Assembly (NCBI GenBank): GCA_910579205.1
Contig: CAJTTD010000005.1
Span: 1 to 64,000, forward strand
Direction of reading: 5' to 3'
Source: an uncultured Christensenella sp.
GTDB taxonomy: Bacteria > Bacillota > Clostridia > Christensenellales > Pumilibacteraceae
Length of the DNA: 64,000 nucleotides
Part shown: piece after piece, positions 1 to 11,300 of the stretch
Layout: every line of letters begins with the position of its first letter
Position numbering within the stretch: position 1 is the first letter of the stretch
Notes under the pieces: generated by a model
Seen by the model: only the letters and a program-made list of their open reading frames with translations
Database searches by the model: none
Told to the model about the DNA's origin: nothing
Made by a program: the position numbers and the translations under genes

Positions 1-865
1 CTGCCTGTTCTAATGCCTTTGACCGTTCTACTATCGACTGTACCTGTTCCCTGCCCAAATGACGCTCCAATCGCCCCAAATCAATCGCTTTTTCCTGCAA
101 TCGGTCTATGGTGTCGCTCTGCTCCATGACCTTATCCGTCAAGCGGCTAATCTGTTTCTGTTGTCCGTCCACTTTGGCGGTCAGCTTCTTGCTTTGTTCT
201 GCAAGCTGTACGCATTTGATAGTCAGATTTTTTACCACTTCTTTCAATTTCTCCACAAGCGGAAGTGCTTTTTTATCCCGATAATTCTTTGCGCTCATCA
301 ATGCCCCTGGCTCTGCCAACTGCCATTTCACATCTTCATCATAGGCGTGAATATTGCGCTCCATGACTTCCTTTGACTGCACCATTTTGTTGATTTCCTG
401 CTGTAACTTTTTCTGCTGTTTCTCCAATTTTTCATTTTCAGACAGCAACTTTTCTTTATCCTCTGTTAGTTCTTCCGTCTGCTCTTTCAAAAGAAGATTT
501 GTAGCAGAAAGTTCTGATACTTCCTGTCGGATTGCTTCGCTCTCTTTCCGTATCTGTTCCGTTTTCTGCTCTGCTGTTATCTGCTGATGAAGAATATAAG
601 ATAATTCCTCTTTACTGCCGGAAATTGTCTGCTCCAGTTCGGCAACTTCTTTTGCACGCTCCTTTTTCTCAAAATCCAAAACGGATAAATGTTTCTCATG
701 TGTTCCCTTTTTCTCCCACTCAATACCATGTTGTAACATAATCTCCGCAAGCCGTTCCTTTTCTGCCGCTACCCACTGGTTACGCTCTGTTTCGCTCCTT
801 GTGCCGCCTTTAAAGCCAAGTTCTGCCAGTGCCTTTTTTAATGATACCCTTGTACTTTGCCGGAA
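1..865 (-). pseudogene. 5'-truncated Mob/Pre-type plasmid mobilization relaxase fragment
   Basis: Reading the minus strand from 865 to the window edge gives an uninterrupted ~288-codon frame rich in Glu, Lys and Gln. Near its start are the segments TRVSLKKALAELGF and GIEWEKKGTHEKHLSVLDF, which I recognise from Mob/Pre (plasmid recombination enzyme) relaxases of Gram-positive mobilizable elements. The rest is the coiled-coil C-terminal half. The catalytic N-terminal ~150 residues are missing: the homologous frame stops being recognisable at about 865, and in-frame TAA and TAG codons lie just upstream with no ATG. The 3' end runs off the window. Codon use (AAA, GAA, CAG) is unlike the cgcg-rich genes that follow. 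It is either a decayed integrated element or a contig-end chimera. Family assignment is from memory of the motif, not a search. Confidence 0.75.
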
Positions 866-1022
866 CAAAATAAAATAGTTGAAAATTTACTAATACACCG
901 TGTTTACATTTAAAAAACTCATAAGAGCATTGAATCGAACATAACGATATAGAGAAGAAAACGAATCAATAATGTAATAACGATAGCTTACCTACTTTAA
1001 TACTACTTGATCGATCATAGTA
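866..1022. other. AT-rich junction between mobile-element fragment and chromosome
   Basis: About 155 bases, strongly AT-rich, with no convincing ORF. It separates the truncated relaxase from the terminator of the giant-gene operon. The breakpoint with the mobile element must lie around 840-900, where the relaxase frame stops matching its family. No insertion-sequence ends or target duplications were seen. Confidence 0.5.
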
Positions 1023-1055
1023 AAAAGCTCTCGAACAACTTATCCGAGAGCTTTT
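1023..1055 (-). terminator. Rho-independent terminator of the giant coiled-coil operon
   Basis: Perfect 11-base inverted repeat AAAAGCTCTCG / CGAGAGCTTTT (1023-1033 and 1045-1055) with an 11-base loop. Read on the minus strand it ends in a T run and sits 77 bases after the stop codon of the 2360-aa gene. It is symmetrical, so it could also stop plus-strand transcription. Confidence 0.85.
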
Positions 1056-1131
1056 GTCATCACGTGAACGCACAGAACTGTAAACTATGTTTTTTATTTC
1101 TTATAGGGATCACGTTACTTATTGATTTTGC

Positions 1132-4100
1132 TTATTCGTCGTATTCCGCTTTGCCGCGCAGTCTGTCGCGAAGTTTGTTGAGCACGAGCTGATTGGCAAG
1201 ACGTCTTACTTTGTCCGATTGCTCGGTCATTGCAACGGTGGTGAACTCTTGCGGAAGTATCTCTCTCAAGATCTCGTCCACGCGGTCGTCGCTTACTCCG
1301 CCGTCGCCCAACTGCTCTACGAGCTGCTCCATAATGAGCTTGTTGGCTACTTGTTGAGCAAGCTTATCCGCCACATCCATCGTGTCGCCCGTAGTAAGGT
1401 CGAGCGGGTTCAAACTGAACTCATCAGTACCGACGAAAGAACTCATTTGCTCGTCTATCCTTTTATCGATATCGGTGGTTATGGGCATTGCGGGCTGATA
1501 GGACGTTACCGACGATTCCGCCGCAGTATCCGTATTTACAGTCGCTTTTTGAGCGGGCTTTCTTCCGCGTTTTGCGCCCGTAGATTTTGTTCCCGTCGAT
1601 TTTCCGCCCGATTTGCTTGACGCGGACTTTGACGAAGATCTACTTCCGCCCGACTTGTTAGACGCAGATCTGCCGCTCGATTTAGCTCCCGACTTTGCCG
1701 TTTGCTTTTTCTCGGGCGCGGATTCGGGTTCTATTATTCCCGCTATCTCGTTGAGCTGGGTCTTGAGGTCGGAGAGCGAATCGGACAATTCCGCGTCTCT
1801 GCCGACGCTCGCGTCATAACGCTGATCTCTGTCGGTAAGAGCCGTTATCTCGTCTCGCAAACGCGCTATCTCTTGCAAGATCAATTCGTTTTCTCTGCTC
1901 GGTTTTTCGTTTCCGAGTTCTTCGCGAAGATCGGCAAGCTCGTTCAATATGGTCTCGTTATCAGATGCGTTGCCCGCTTGCGTCATTATTTCGCGCAGCT
2001 TTGCAACCTCTTCGGCGACCGAATCGGTGGATGCAAGCTCTGCTTTTAAGCTTTCTATTTCGTCGCTGAGCTTGGATTCGGAGTTTTCGGTGAGATATTG
2101 GTTTTGACGCTCTAACAAATGCGCCATTTCGGACATAAAGTTGAGCGTAGTCATATCGGCGTCGCGCTGATTTGCAAGTTCGGTGCGAAGATCGGCAAGC
2201 TCGCCCAATATTTTCTTGTCGGTGTCGCCGCCGTCAAGTAGCGCAACACGGCGAGCAAGATCGTCATACTGTTCGGCGCGTTCGTCGAGCGCAGCTTTTA
2301 ACTGCGCAATATCTTCGGACACCGCAAGTATGCCGTCGGACGTGCCCACTGCGTCAACTTGATCGCGTAAAGACGCTATCTCGTCCAAAATTATATTGTT
2401 GTAGCTTTCGTAATTCGTCTCGCCCGAAGCGGAATCGCTGACATTTGCCATGCTTATAGCGAATAACTGATCGCGCAAAGACTGTACCTCGTTGAGTATC
2501 GTCTCGTCCGACTTTGTATCGGTCTGTCCCGCGATGCGCTTGACGTCCTCTATCTGCTCGCGCAAATTCTGGAACTCGTCGCGAAGCGCCAATATCTCGT
2601 TGATAACGCCGAGGTCGGGTTCTTCTTTGAGCGTTTGAACATCGGCTCGTATAGACGTAACGTCCTCCGCCAGACCGAACAAGCTGTCGGGGCTTGCCGC
2701 GAACATTTCTTTGAGTTCGGCAAGTTCGTTGCGCATTGCCGCAACCTCTTCGCTCGCCGCGGATGCATTGGCGGCAATGCCGTTACGGCGCAGCGACGCC
2801 AATTCGTCTCGTATTTCGTTGACGGCGTCCGCAAGCGTGGGAGTTTCCACTTGTACAGACAATATGTCGCGTATCTCTTGAAGGATATCGTCGCCGACCG
2901 TGGCAGGACTTTGTTTGCTTTCCGCCACTTGATTCTTAAGATCGCGTATTTCTTCTATGAGCGCGGCATAAGACGTATCGCCGTCTGCCGTTTGTACAGG
3001 CGCGGACGCCAACGCCATATCGCGCACAGCTTCGCGAAGTTCCGCGAACTGACTGCTAAGGCTGTCGGCATTCTCTTGTCTCAAACGCTCGTTATCGGCG
3101 CGAAGCTGAGCAATTTCCGCGCGAAGATCGGCTATTTCCGCCACAACGTCTTGCGGCGCGGCGATCTCGCCTATGACTGCCTTAAGTTCGTCGATATCCG
3201 AACGGAGCTGCGAGTAGCCCGCATCACTGCTTGATACTACGCGTTCGCCATCCGTGTCTTGCGTTCCGCCGTATACGCTTATCTCGCTTACAGCCAAGCT
3301 CAATTCGTCAAGACGCGTCGCTATATCGGTAAGATCTACCGACGGAGCCGTATTGGATATATTTTCTATCGCCTCTTTTATCTCGGCAATATCCGAAGAA
3401 AGCGCGTCGCTTTGCGCAGAGCCGGTACGGAGTTCTTCCAAAGACGCGCGAAGGTCTTCCACTTGTTCGCTTATCGCGACGAGCAATTCGTCCGAAGGCG
3501 CGGTTTCCGCACGCTCAAGGTCGTTTTTGAGATTGATTATTTCGTCGAGGACAACATTAAGCTCGTTGGACTGCGTGCTTGTTTCTTCGCCTTCCGTGTC
3601 GGCAGCCGACAATGTTGTTCTGCGGCTGACTATGTCCTTAAGCTCGTCGATATTGCCCGTAAGAACGCTCTGATCGGCGCGCAAAGCGGTTATCTCGTCG
3701 AGTATTATATTGATTTCGTCGCCGCTGTCCGCAACAGGCGTTTCTGTCGCTTGTTCGCCGCTAACCGAAGTTGCGCTCAACACTTCGTCCTTAAACGCAA
3801 ACATCTCGTCTCGCAACGAAACTATCTCGTTAAGAACCAAGTTAAGCTCTCCGTCCGTAGGGGCCGAAAGTCCGCTGTCGGATATTCCGCCGCCCGCGAT
3901 GACTGCAACTTCTTCGCGCAAAGCTCTTATTTCATCAAGAATGTTGCCCGACGAAATTGCCGCGAGTTCGTTCTTAATAGATTCGAGTTCGCCCGAAACG
4001 TCGTTCTGATCGACTATGCGCGCGGCTTTAACGTCGTCGCGCAAAGAAAGGATCTCGGCTACGGTGTCATAGTCCGCTTCCGCGTCTATTTTTTCTTTTA

Positions 4101-7100
4101 TTACCGCAAGCTCGTCTATCAATGCCTGTATGTTCTCGTCGGACAATGCGGACGTAGCGCCGCTGTCAAGTCTCGCTTTGATATCGGCAATATCGGCAGC
4201 AAGAGCATCTACCGCGCTCGGGTTGCCGAGAATATAATCTTTTATAAGCTCTACGTTTTCGCTTATGTTTTCGGAGCCGTCGAGCGTTGCCCCGCCAGAA
4301 ATCAAGTCGAGCTTGGCATTTATCTCGTCGAGAACGCCGAGCGTCGAACCGTCCGTTGCAACGCCGACATCGGCAGAACGCGCGGCTACGGCATTTTGCA
4401 GATCGGCAAGCTGTGCAGCTATATTTTCGAGAGCTGCGGCGTTATTATCGTTGGTCGACTGCGTTACTTCGTCTATATTGCTGAGACGTTCGCGTATTTC
4501 CGCGATCTCCGTAACGAGCGAATCGCGCGTTTCGTCGTCGATGCCCGCAGCCGTCATCGTCTCGTTAAGCTCGCTGATATGGACTTCTTCGCGAATGCCG
4601 GATACAGCATCGAGCAATTCTTGCTTGTCCACAACGGCATTCTGCTCGAACGCTTCGAGTTTGTCGAGCATTGCGCCGAGATCTTCCATGATATTGGCTA
4701 AAGTATCCGCCACTGCTATATCGGACTGGGGCGCATCCTCGAGCTTTTGTTTGATCTCGCGCACTTCGGACAACATTTCGTTGTTTGTTTCTTCCGCAGC
4801 GGTCAAACGGCTGTCTAAAGCGTCTTTCAACGCGGCTATATTCTCGCCGCTGCTGATAAGAGCGGATATATCCGACGCTATGGTGTCGGTATTTGCGCGC
4901 AAGTCCGCTATATCTTGCGAAACATCCGAAGCGGCTTGCTCGGACAATGCGGCTACGCTATCGGTAAGCGCAGTTACGGCGTCGAGTATGGCGGCTACGT
5001 TATCGCGCGTGGTTACCATGTCGTCTGTGTGCGGCATGGCGGTAAGCGCGTCCAAGATAGAATAAGTATTGTCGCGGGCGGTGATAACATCGTCGCTTTG
5101 CGGCATCAACGGGAAAGTATCGAGTACGGTATTGAGACCGTCGCGTATTTCAGCGAGTTCGTCGTTTAACTCGCCCTCGCCCTGCGCCGCTGCGTCGTCG
5201 AATTCAACAACGGTATCGGCGTCAAGCCTATCGAGTATGGCATTTATCTGCTCGGATATAGGCGCAAGCGCATCGAGCGCGGCAGTTGCCGCGTCGCGGG
5301 CAGACACAACGTCGTCCGCTATAGGACGAACCAAATTCAACGTTTCCGCAACGTCGGAAGAAAGTACCGCCACGCTGTCGTTTACCGCAACGATGGTGTC
5401 CGACAACGGCGTTACCGCGTCGAGCGTTGCGCTCGAATTTTCCTTTACCGCCGCAAGATCGTCGGCAAAATTGATAGCAGCTACGGCGTCGAGAAGCGTA
5501 ACCGTGTTGTCTATAACAGTGTTTACTGCTTCTTTGGTCGCTGCCGTGTCTTGCGAAATAACGCCGAGCTGATTTACTTGCGCGGAAATTTCGTCAAGAT
5601 ATGTGTAAAGCTTTTCGCCCGATCCCGAGACCGCAGTCTCGTTGTCCGCTATAGCGTACTCGGCTTGCTCGCGAAGGAACGCGACGTCTTCCATTATCTT
5701 CTGACGTTCGGACGTTGCTATTTCCGCATTAGCCGTAGAAAGATCGGACAAAGCCAACAGATCGCCGCGCAGTTGCTCTACCGCGTCGTTTACGGGAGAT
5801 GCGGTAACTGCGTCAGTTACTACATAGAGCGAATCTTTAAGCGCTTGCGTTTCCGCCAATATCTCCGATTTGGCTGCGTCTACGGCATCGATAACAAACG
5901 TAGGCTCGCCTATGCGGTTTATTATATTGGCTTCCGATTCGATCAAAACATTGGAGATATCCTCGTACAGTTTGTCGAACTGAGATGCGGACTCCGAAAG
6001 ATTGTTATCGAGATGCGTTGATATCTCGTTGATCACATGATCGAACTGAGATGTCAAGTCGATAGCCGACGACACATTGAGTATGTCTGTGCGCAGTTCG
6101 CCTATCTGATTTATGAACAACTCGTACTCGTCGAGTTTGGAGTGTATATAGCGCAGATCTTCTATGACCTTTTGCTTGTCTTCTTCCGTGAGGACCTGTT
6201 CGGGTTTTTCTTCTTCGGAAGACGACACTATCTTAGACGAAATGTCTACGAGTTTTTGAGAAACGTCTAAATAGTTTCCGCGCAGTTCGGCAAGAGCCTC
6301 AACTATATCGTCGAACTTGTCTTCGCTGTCGTCGCGTACCGCTTCCGCTTGAGCGACGGTCTGCGAAGAACTTGCCTTTAAGGATTCTTTAAGCTCGTTG
6401 ACAGCAGTCAAAACTCTGTCCGCAGCCTGACCTACGGAAGCGTTTACATCGTTTACCGCCGCGCCGAGATCGGATGCGGATAATTGCGTTTGAGACGGCA
6501 CAGCTTCCGTTTGCACGGGAGCGACCGTTTCCGCCGCAGGCGCTGCCGCCGCGCTTTCCGACTTAGCTTTGATCTCCGCCAATGCGGATTTGATCTCGGT
6601 AAGTTCAGTCAACGTATTTTTAAGTTCGTTCAGTCTGTCGAATAAACTTTCGCCCGATTCGGAAGAAACACTATTCTGCTTGGGAAGCGCAATAATCGGC
6701 AGATCCACTATGTTTTCAACATTCAAACGGATGAATTCTTCTACGGAATCGGCGATAGCTTCCGCGTCGCGGTTTTCCTCAAGCAAGGCGTTGGTTATGC
6801 CGTTGAATACCGCATTGTTCGCGGATTCATTGCGATTGTTTTCAAGCTTGTTCTTTTCCGCAAGCAAGTCGGGCAAGAAATTGCCGAGATCGTCCGTCGT
6901 TGCCGACACTGCCTTTTCGCAAAGTCCGAAATACCGCTCGGCGCTGTCGCGCATAGTCTGAGTTATGAGCGGCAGACTGTTTTCCGAACAGTAAGAAACG
7001 AGGTCTGCAAATACCGAACGGGTAACCGCTGTAGCTTTAAGCTCCGACAAAGCACGCTCGGTAGCTTCCGCAAGATCTACCGCATCGGGATCGTTTGCGT

Positions 7101-8214
7101 CGGAGAGACGCTTTGCGTAAGCATAAACGGCGGTCAATTTGTCTTTATACGAAACGGTTTGCGAACGAACGGAAGAACTGAGCTTTTTGTACTCGCCCAC
7201 CAATTCCAATATCGCCCGTGTGCGTTTGACAGTATCTTCCGAAGAAGAACCGACTATATTCTTTATACTGTACAGTTGACGAAGAAGCTCGCTCGAGTCT
7301 ATAGCGCCGCTTTCTCCTGCCGAATTTATCACGGTAACCGCGGCGGGTGCGGGAACGGCTTTCGACTTTTCGTCGAGCGCGGAACGCAACGACGCGATCT
7401 CGCCCGCAAGCTTGGTCAATACCTCCGCGCTTGCGCCGTCCGATTCGCTTGTCGCGCTTTGAACAGCAGAAACCGCACGGCTGATCTCTTCCGTCGAAGG
7501 GAACGCGCCGAGCTGTTTCTTGATCTGTTCCATTTCGCCGCGTATGCGCGCATCGCTCTCTTTGGCTGTACGCAACACCGCCTCGTTTATGGAAAGAAGC
7601 TTGCCGAAGTCTAATGTTTCTGCGCCCTTAAGGTGCGCCTGCTCTTGGGGAGCGGGCAATTCACCTTGAGGGCCTGACCCGTTTTTTAGTAAGTCCTCGA
7701 TCTTGTCTTGCAACCTCTTGATCTCGGCATTGTATTGGGACTCGGCGAACTTTTGGTCGCGCATCATGTCCTCTTTCATCCGAGTCAATTCCTTTTGCAT
7801 TTCGAGACTGCTTTGGTTTTTGGCAAGCTCGTCGCGCAAACGGGAAATTTCGTTGTACATGACAACTTCGCTGCCCGCAGGCGGAGCAGTGGGTTGATAG
7901 ACGTATTGAGGCGGCATAACTTGGGGCATGGGCATATTGCCGTTGCCCGACGGAGCCATGCCGCGTTTGATCTCGGCTATTTCGTCAAGGACTTTATTCA
8001 AACGGTCGTCGTAGTAATCGTCGTTGTAACCGTCGTCGTAATCGCCCTCGTCCTCGTAGTCGTCATACTCTTCGTCATATTCCTCTTCTCCGTCGTCATA
8101 CTCTTCCTCGTCTTCGTAACCGTCGTCGTACTCTTCGTCGCGTTCGACGAATTCTTCTTCAACGATCTCTTCGTCGCCGTCCATGGAGAAGTAATTGTTG
8201 TCGTGTTTTTCCAT
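1132..8214 (-). CDS. Giant acidic/coiled-coil cytoplasmic protein, 2360 aa
   Basis: Not a recognised family. There is no signal peptide or membrane segment. Residues ~10-70 are almost entirely Asp, Glu and Tyr. Roughly residues 110-2160 are predicted helical and coiled coil, built from degenerate units of the type 'LNEIxxLRDEL' that recur dozens of times. Around 2165-2225 is a Ser/Lys/Gly linker resembling a histone H1 tail, containing RGRKP, the core of an AT-hook. The last ~135 residues form a separate, mostly helical domain. The start has a GAGGA Shine-Dalgarno site about 9 bases upstream. It is the last gene of a three-gene minus-strand unit, 105 bases after the preceding gene, and is followed by a strong terminator. 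I infer a filament or scaffold that could bind the cytoplasmic tails of its two membrane neighbours. No enzymatic motif was seen. That the gene is real is near certain; its function is unknown. Confidence 0.9.
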   Translation of the reverse strand: MEKHDNNYFSMDGDEEIVEEEFVERDEEYDDGYEDEEEYDDGEEEYDEEYDDYEDEGDYDDGYNDDYYDDRLNKVLDEIAEIKRGMAPSGNGNMPMPQVMPPQYVYQPTAPPAGSEVVMYNEISRLRDELAKNQSSLEMQKELTRMKEDMMRDQKFAESQYNAEIKRLQDKIEDLLKNGSGPQGELPAPQEQAHLKGAETLDFGKLLSINEAVLRTAKESDARIRGEMEQIKKQLGAFPSTEEISRAVSAVQSATSESDGASAEVLTKLAGEIASLRSALDEKSKAVPAPAAVTVINSAGESGAIDSSELLRQLYSIKNIVGSSSEDTVKRTRAILELVGEYKKLSSSVRSQTVSYKDKLTAVYAYAKRLSDANDPDAVDLAEATERALSELKATAVTRSVFADLVSYCSENSLPLITQTMRDSAERYFGLCEKAVSATTDDLGNFLPDLLAEKNKLENNRNESANNAVFNGITNALLEENRDAEAIADSVEEFIRLNVENIVDLPIIALPKQNSVSSESGESLFDRLNELKNTLTELTEIKSALAEIKAKSESAAAAPAAETVAPVQTEAVPSQTQLSASDLGAAVNDVNASVGQAADRVLTAVNELKESLKASSSQTVAQAEAVRDDSEDKFDDIVEALAELRGNYLDVSQKLVDISSKIVSSSEEEKPEQVLTEEDKQKVIEDLRYIHSKLDEYELFINQIGELRTDILNVSSAIDLTSQFDHVINEISTHLDNNLSESASQFDKLYEDISNVLIESEANIINRIGEPTFVIDAVDAAKSEILAETQALKDSLYVVTDAVTASPVNDAVEQLRGDLLALSDLSTANAEIATSERQKIMEDVAFLREQAEYAIADNETAVSGSGEKLYTYLDEISAQVNQLGVISQDTAATKEAVNTVIDNTVTLLDAVAAINFADDLAAVKENSSATLDAVTPLSDTIVAVNDSVAVLSSDVAETLNLVRPIADDVVSARDAATAALDALAPISEQINAILDRLDADTVVEFDDAAAQGEGELNDELAEIRDGLNTVLDTFPLMPQSDDVITARDNTYSILDALTAMPHTDDMVTTRDNVAAILDAVTALTDSVAALSEQAASDVSQDIADLRANTDTIASDISALISSGENIAALKDALDSRLTAAEETNNEMLSEVREIKQKLEDAPQSDIAVADTLANIMEDLGAMLDKLEAFEQNAVVDKQELLDAVSGIREEVHISELNETMTAAGIDDETRDSLVTEIAEIRERLSNIDEVTQSTNDNNAAALENIAAQLADLQNAVAARSADVGVATDGSTLGVLDEINAKLDLISGGATLDGSENISENVELIKDYILGNPSAVDALAADIADIKARLDSGATSALSDENIQALIDELAVIKEKIDAEADYDTVAEILSLRDDVKAARIVDQNDVSGELESIKNELAAISSGNILDEIRALREEVAVIAGGGISDSGLSAPTDGELNLVLNEIVSLRDEMFAFKDEVLSATSVSGEQATETPVADSGDEINIILDEITALRADQSVLTGNIDELKDIVSRRTTLSAADTEGEETSTQSNELNVVLDEIINLKNDLERAETAPSDELLVAISEQVEDLRASLEELRTGSAQSDALSSDIAEIKEAIENISNTAPSVDLTDIATRLDELSLAVSEISVYGGTQDTDGERVVSSSDAGYSQLRSDIDELKAVIGEIAAPQDVVAEIADLRAEIAQLRADNERLRQENADSLSSQFAELREAVRDMALASAPVQTADGDTSYAALIEEIRDLKNQVAESKQSPATVGDDILQEIRDILSVQVETPTLADAVNEIRDELASLRRNGIAANASAASEEVAAMRNELAELKEMFAASPDSLFGLAEDVTSIRADVQTLKEEPDLGVINEILALRDEFQNLREQIEDVKRIAGQTDTKSDETILNEVQSLRDQLFAISMANVSDSASGETNYESYNNIILDEIASLRDQVDAVGTSDGILAVSEDIAQLKAALDERAEQYDDLARRVALLDGGDTDKKILGELADLRTELANQRDADMTTLNFMSEMAHLLERQNQYLTENSESKLSDEIESLKAELASTDSVAEEVAKLREIMTQAGNASDNETILNELADLREELGNEKPSRENELILQEIARLRDEITALTDRDQRYDASVGRDAELSDSLSDLKTQLNEIAGIIEPESAPEKKQTAKSGAKSSGRSASNKSGGSRSSSKSASSKSGGKSTGTKSTGAKRGRKPAQKATVNTDTAAESSVTSYQPAMPITTDIDKRIDEQMSSFVGTDEFSLNPLDLTTGDTMDVADKLAQQVANKLIMEQLVEQLGDGGVSDDRVDEILREILPQEFTTVAMTEQSDKVRRLANQLVLNKLRDRLRGKAEYDE

Positions 8215-8319
8215 AAAATGTTCCTCGCATTTTGTAATTTCTTTTTACGTTCGGTCGCTTGCTAAGATCGACCATGCCGCACTACGGCGTCATTACATTT
8301 GAGACTTTTTACAGCAGCC

Positions 8320-11300
8320 CTATTTCTTAGGCGTAGGACGCTTTGCGCCGCTCGGTCTTGCGCCCGGCCTTGCGGCGGGTCTTGCGCCAGGTCTCGCTCC
8401 CGGCCTTGCGCCCGGTCTCGCTCCCGGCCTCGCGGCGGGTCTTGCGCCAGGTCTCGCTCCCGGCCTTGCGGCAGATCTTGCGCCCGATCTCGCTCCCGGT
8501 CTTGCCGATCCGGGCTTGCGCTTGGCTATGCGGTTGACGCGCTCTGTTACCTTTCTTACTACGCGTTGAGGCTTTTTGGCGTTCTCCGCTTTGAGCACCG
8601 CTATCTCTCCCGCATGCTGGATATCGTCCATGGTCTTGTTGTAGAAGTCCATAAGCTCCGAAGAACCGCGTTCGTCTTCGTCGTAGGACAACTGCGAAGT
8701 GTACAGCTGTTCGCGAAGCTTTTTGGCGTCCTCTTCGCCTTTGATATCTTTCATATTTTCGCGGATAGCGATTATCTGATCCTTGCGGATAGCTACCTTT
8801 TTGGCGATAAGTTCTTTGCGCTCATTATCGGCTTTTTGGCGCTCTTCCTCTTCCTTGCGTTTATTCTCTTCTTCGAGACGCTTGGCTTCGGCTTCTTCCT
8901 CAGACTTGCGGCGCATTTCTTCTATCTCTTCTTGAGCTTTGCGCTTGGCTTCTTCTGCCTCTTCTTCCGCTTTGCGTTTGGCGGCGTCGGCTTCTTCCTC
9001 CGCCTTACGCTTGGCCTCTTCGGCTTCCTCTTCTGCCTTGCGCTTGGCTTCCTCCGCCTCTTCTTCCGCTTTGCGTTTGGCGGCTTCAGCTTCGGCGATC
9101 AGCGCTTCCTCGGCTTCACGCTTTGCACGCTCGGCGGCGGCTTCCGCTTCGAGACGCGCTTGCTCGGCAGCTTCCACTTCCGAACGGGCTTTCTGCTCCG
9201 CTTCGAGACGCGCTTGCTCGGCGGCTTCTATAGCTTCTTGCGCTTTGCGTTCGGCTTCCGCCTTTGCCTCGTCGGACGCGCGAGCCGCATCTTCTCGCGC
9301 TTGCTCGGCTTCCATTTGCGCCATCTGCGCGGCAAGTCTTGCTTGCTCGATCTCGTTCTTGGACTTTTCGAGCTGTTTCTTGAGGTTTTCCGCTTCGATC
9401 TTTTTCTGATCTTGACTTATAACGCCGCTGCCCGAAGTGATGAGGTCGAGCGGGTTGACGTTGTTGACAAGGTCGTCATGCTTGGCGCATGCGGATCTAA
9501 GCTCTTCGTTTGCTGCGTCAAGCTCTTGACGCGCGCCCTCGATCTTGGAGTCGTATTCGCTTTGAGCCTCCATCTTGCGCTTTGTGCCGTCAACGTTGGC
9601 TTGCTTCAAGCGTTCTTTAAGCTCTTCCACTTTATCCGCTTTATCGCCTTGATCGACCATGAGCATAAGCTTCTCGTCGTCGCCCGCAACTTCCATTTGC
9701 GCGTTCACGGCGTCGAGTTCCGCTTGCGTAGCTGCGAGTTCGTCCTCTATATCCTTTATGTTGGACGCGATTTCCATAGCTATCATGGTTACGTCGCCGG
9801 CAGATGTAGCAAGATCGTCGTATACAGCCTGAGCCGCGGCGACTACTTTTTCCGCTTCCTCTACGTCCCTTTCGCGTATTGCCTTAAGGTCGGCAAGCTC
9901 TATATTGCCTATTACAAGGTCTTCCGCGGAAATAACTTCTTCCAGAGGTATTTGGCTCTTCTCTACAAAATCGTTTGCCTTGCGACGTTGAGCGTTGAAC
10001 TCTATGTTGAGTTCGGACTTGCGCTTGGTGGCTTTTGTGATATCGCGCTCTATCTCGGACAAACGTGCGTTTGCATCGGAAATGCGCATGTTCAAATTGC
10101 CGATAGCTTCAAAGTCCGTCGTGCCCATGATCTGCGTTTTTGCCGCGGCAACGTCCGACTTAAGGTCTTCGCGCTCTTTCTCGTATGCCGCAGTCTCGTT
10201 TTGCAAGCGGCGCAATTCGTAATCGGAATTGTTGACCGCGATGAGCATGGGAGTGAGCGACTCGAGCTTGGCGTCGAGTTCTTGCCGCGCCTTGACCAAA
10301 GCGAGCCTCTGTTGATATGCGTCGAAATCGGCGCGCGCTCTTTCGAGCTCGGCAATAATGTCTTGTTTTTCCGCGTCCTTTTGCGCTTGCATCGCATTGA
10401 GACGTTCCAATATCTCGGTAAGCGCTACGCTGTTGCGGTCGAAACCGTCAAGCTTTCTGCGCAGATTTTCAAGTTCGGTCTTGTTGCGCGCGCGCTGCTC
10501 TTCCTTGATATTTATGTCGCGCGTAATGCGCTCTTTCTCTTTCTGCTTGGCGGAAGCCAGCTTGAACTCGAGATCTTCTATATCTTTGGTGTATTTAACG
10601 TCGTCTTCCTCGGCTTGCGCTATCTTGGCGCGCAATTCATCAAGCCCGCCGTTGTATACGTCAAGCTCTGCCTGTACCTTGGCAAGACGCGCCTTAAGCT
10701 CGGCGATCTCCTTTTCGAGGATATCGTTTTGACGCTCCACGTCGCGCAAATGACTTTCTTCGGGAGCGAGATCGATATCGATCTTTTCTTCCGAGAAAGC
10801 ATCGTTTGACTGATCGGGCGAGAACAACGGCGAATCGGGATCGAAGTCGAGACTGTAATCGTCAACGGCGTAATCGTCTTGCGTATTGGGCTCGGAAGGC
10901 GTGGATACGCGGTCGCGTTTTGCGCTCTCCGCTTCGCTCATGATGGCTTCGTCCATAGGCATGGGCGATTTGTAACGCTCGACTATGCGGTTCTTTTCCT
11001 TTTCAAGCTCGCGCGCTTGCAGATCTTTAGACTTAAAGAACGTGCGGCGAACCATTCCCTTAGGCTCGTACTTTTCAGTAAAGATGCGCTCCAAAAGCTC
11101 TTCGTCGGAAATGTATTTGGCAATGAGCGCATTGTAATCTTCGCCCGTCTCTTTGGGTGTTGAGTACATAGGCTCGGACATGCGCGGAGTGCTGTCGAGC
11201 GGCATAGAGCCGGGCGTCGAAGGTATGCCCGAAGCAAGCTGCAACGTGTCGGGAGACGCGGCGGGCGTATTTGTGGGACCCGCGCCGAGCAACATTTGAT

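Noticed and set aside
8338..8508. GC-rich short tandem repeats that could suggest a CRISPR array
   Set aside because: Units are in frame, have no spacers, and encode the PGAR tail of a protein. No cas genes are near.
8299..10809. Long plus-strand open frame (836 codons) opposite the coiled-coil gene
   Set aside because: It is the antisense of repetitive Glu/Lys/Ala codons, has a Leu/Phe/Arg-rich meaningless translation, no ribosome site, and lies over a clearly real minus-strand gene. The same applies to the plus frames at 3259-4701 and 11968-13134.
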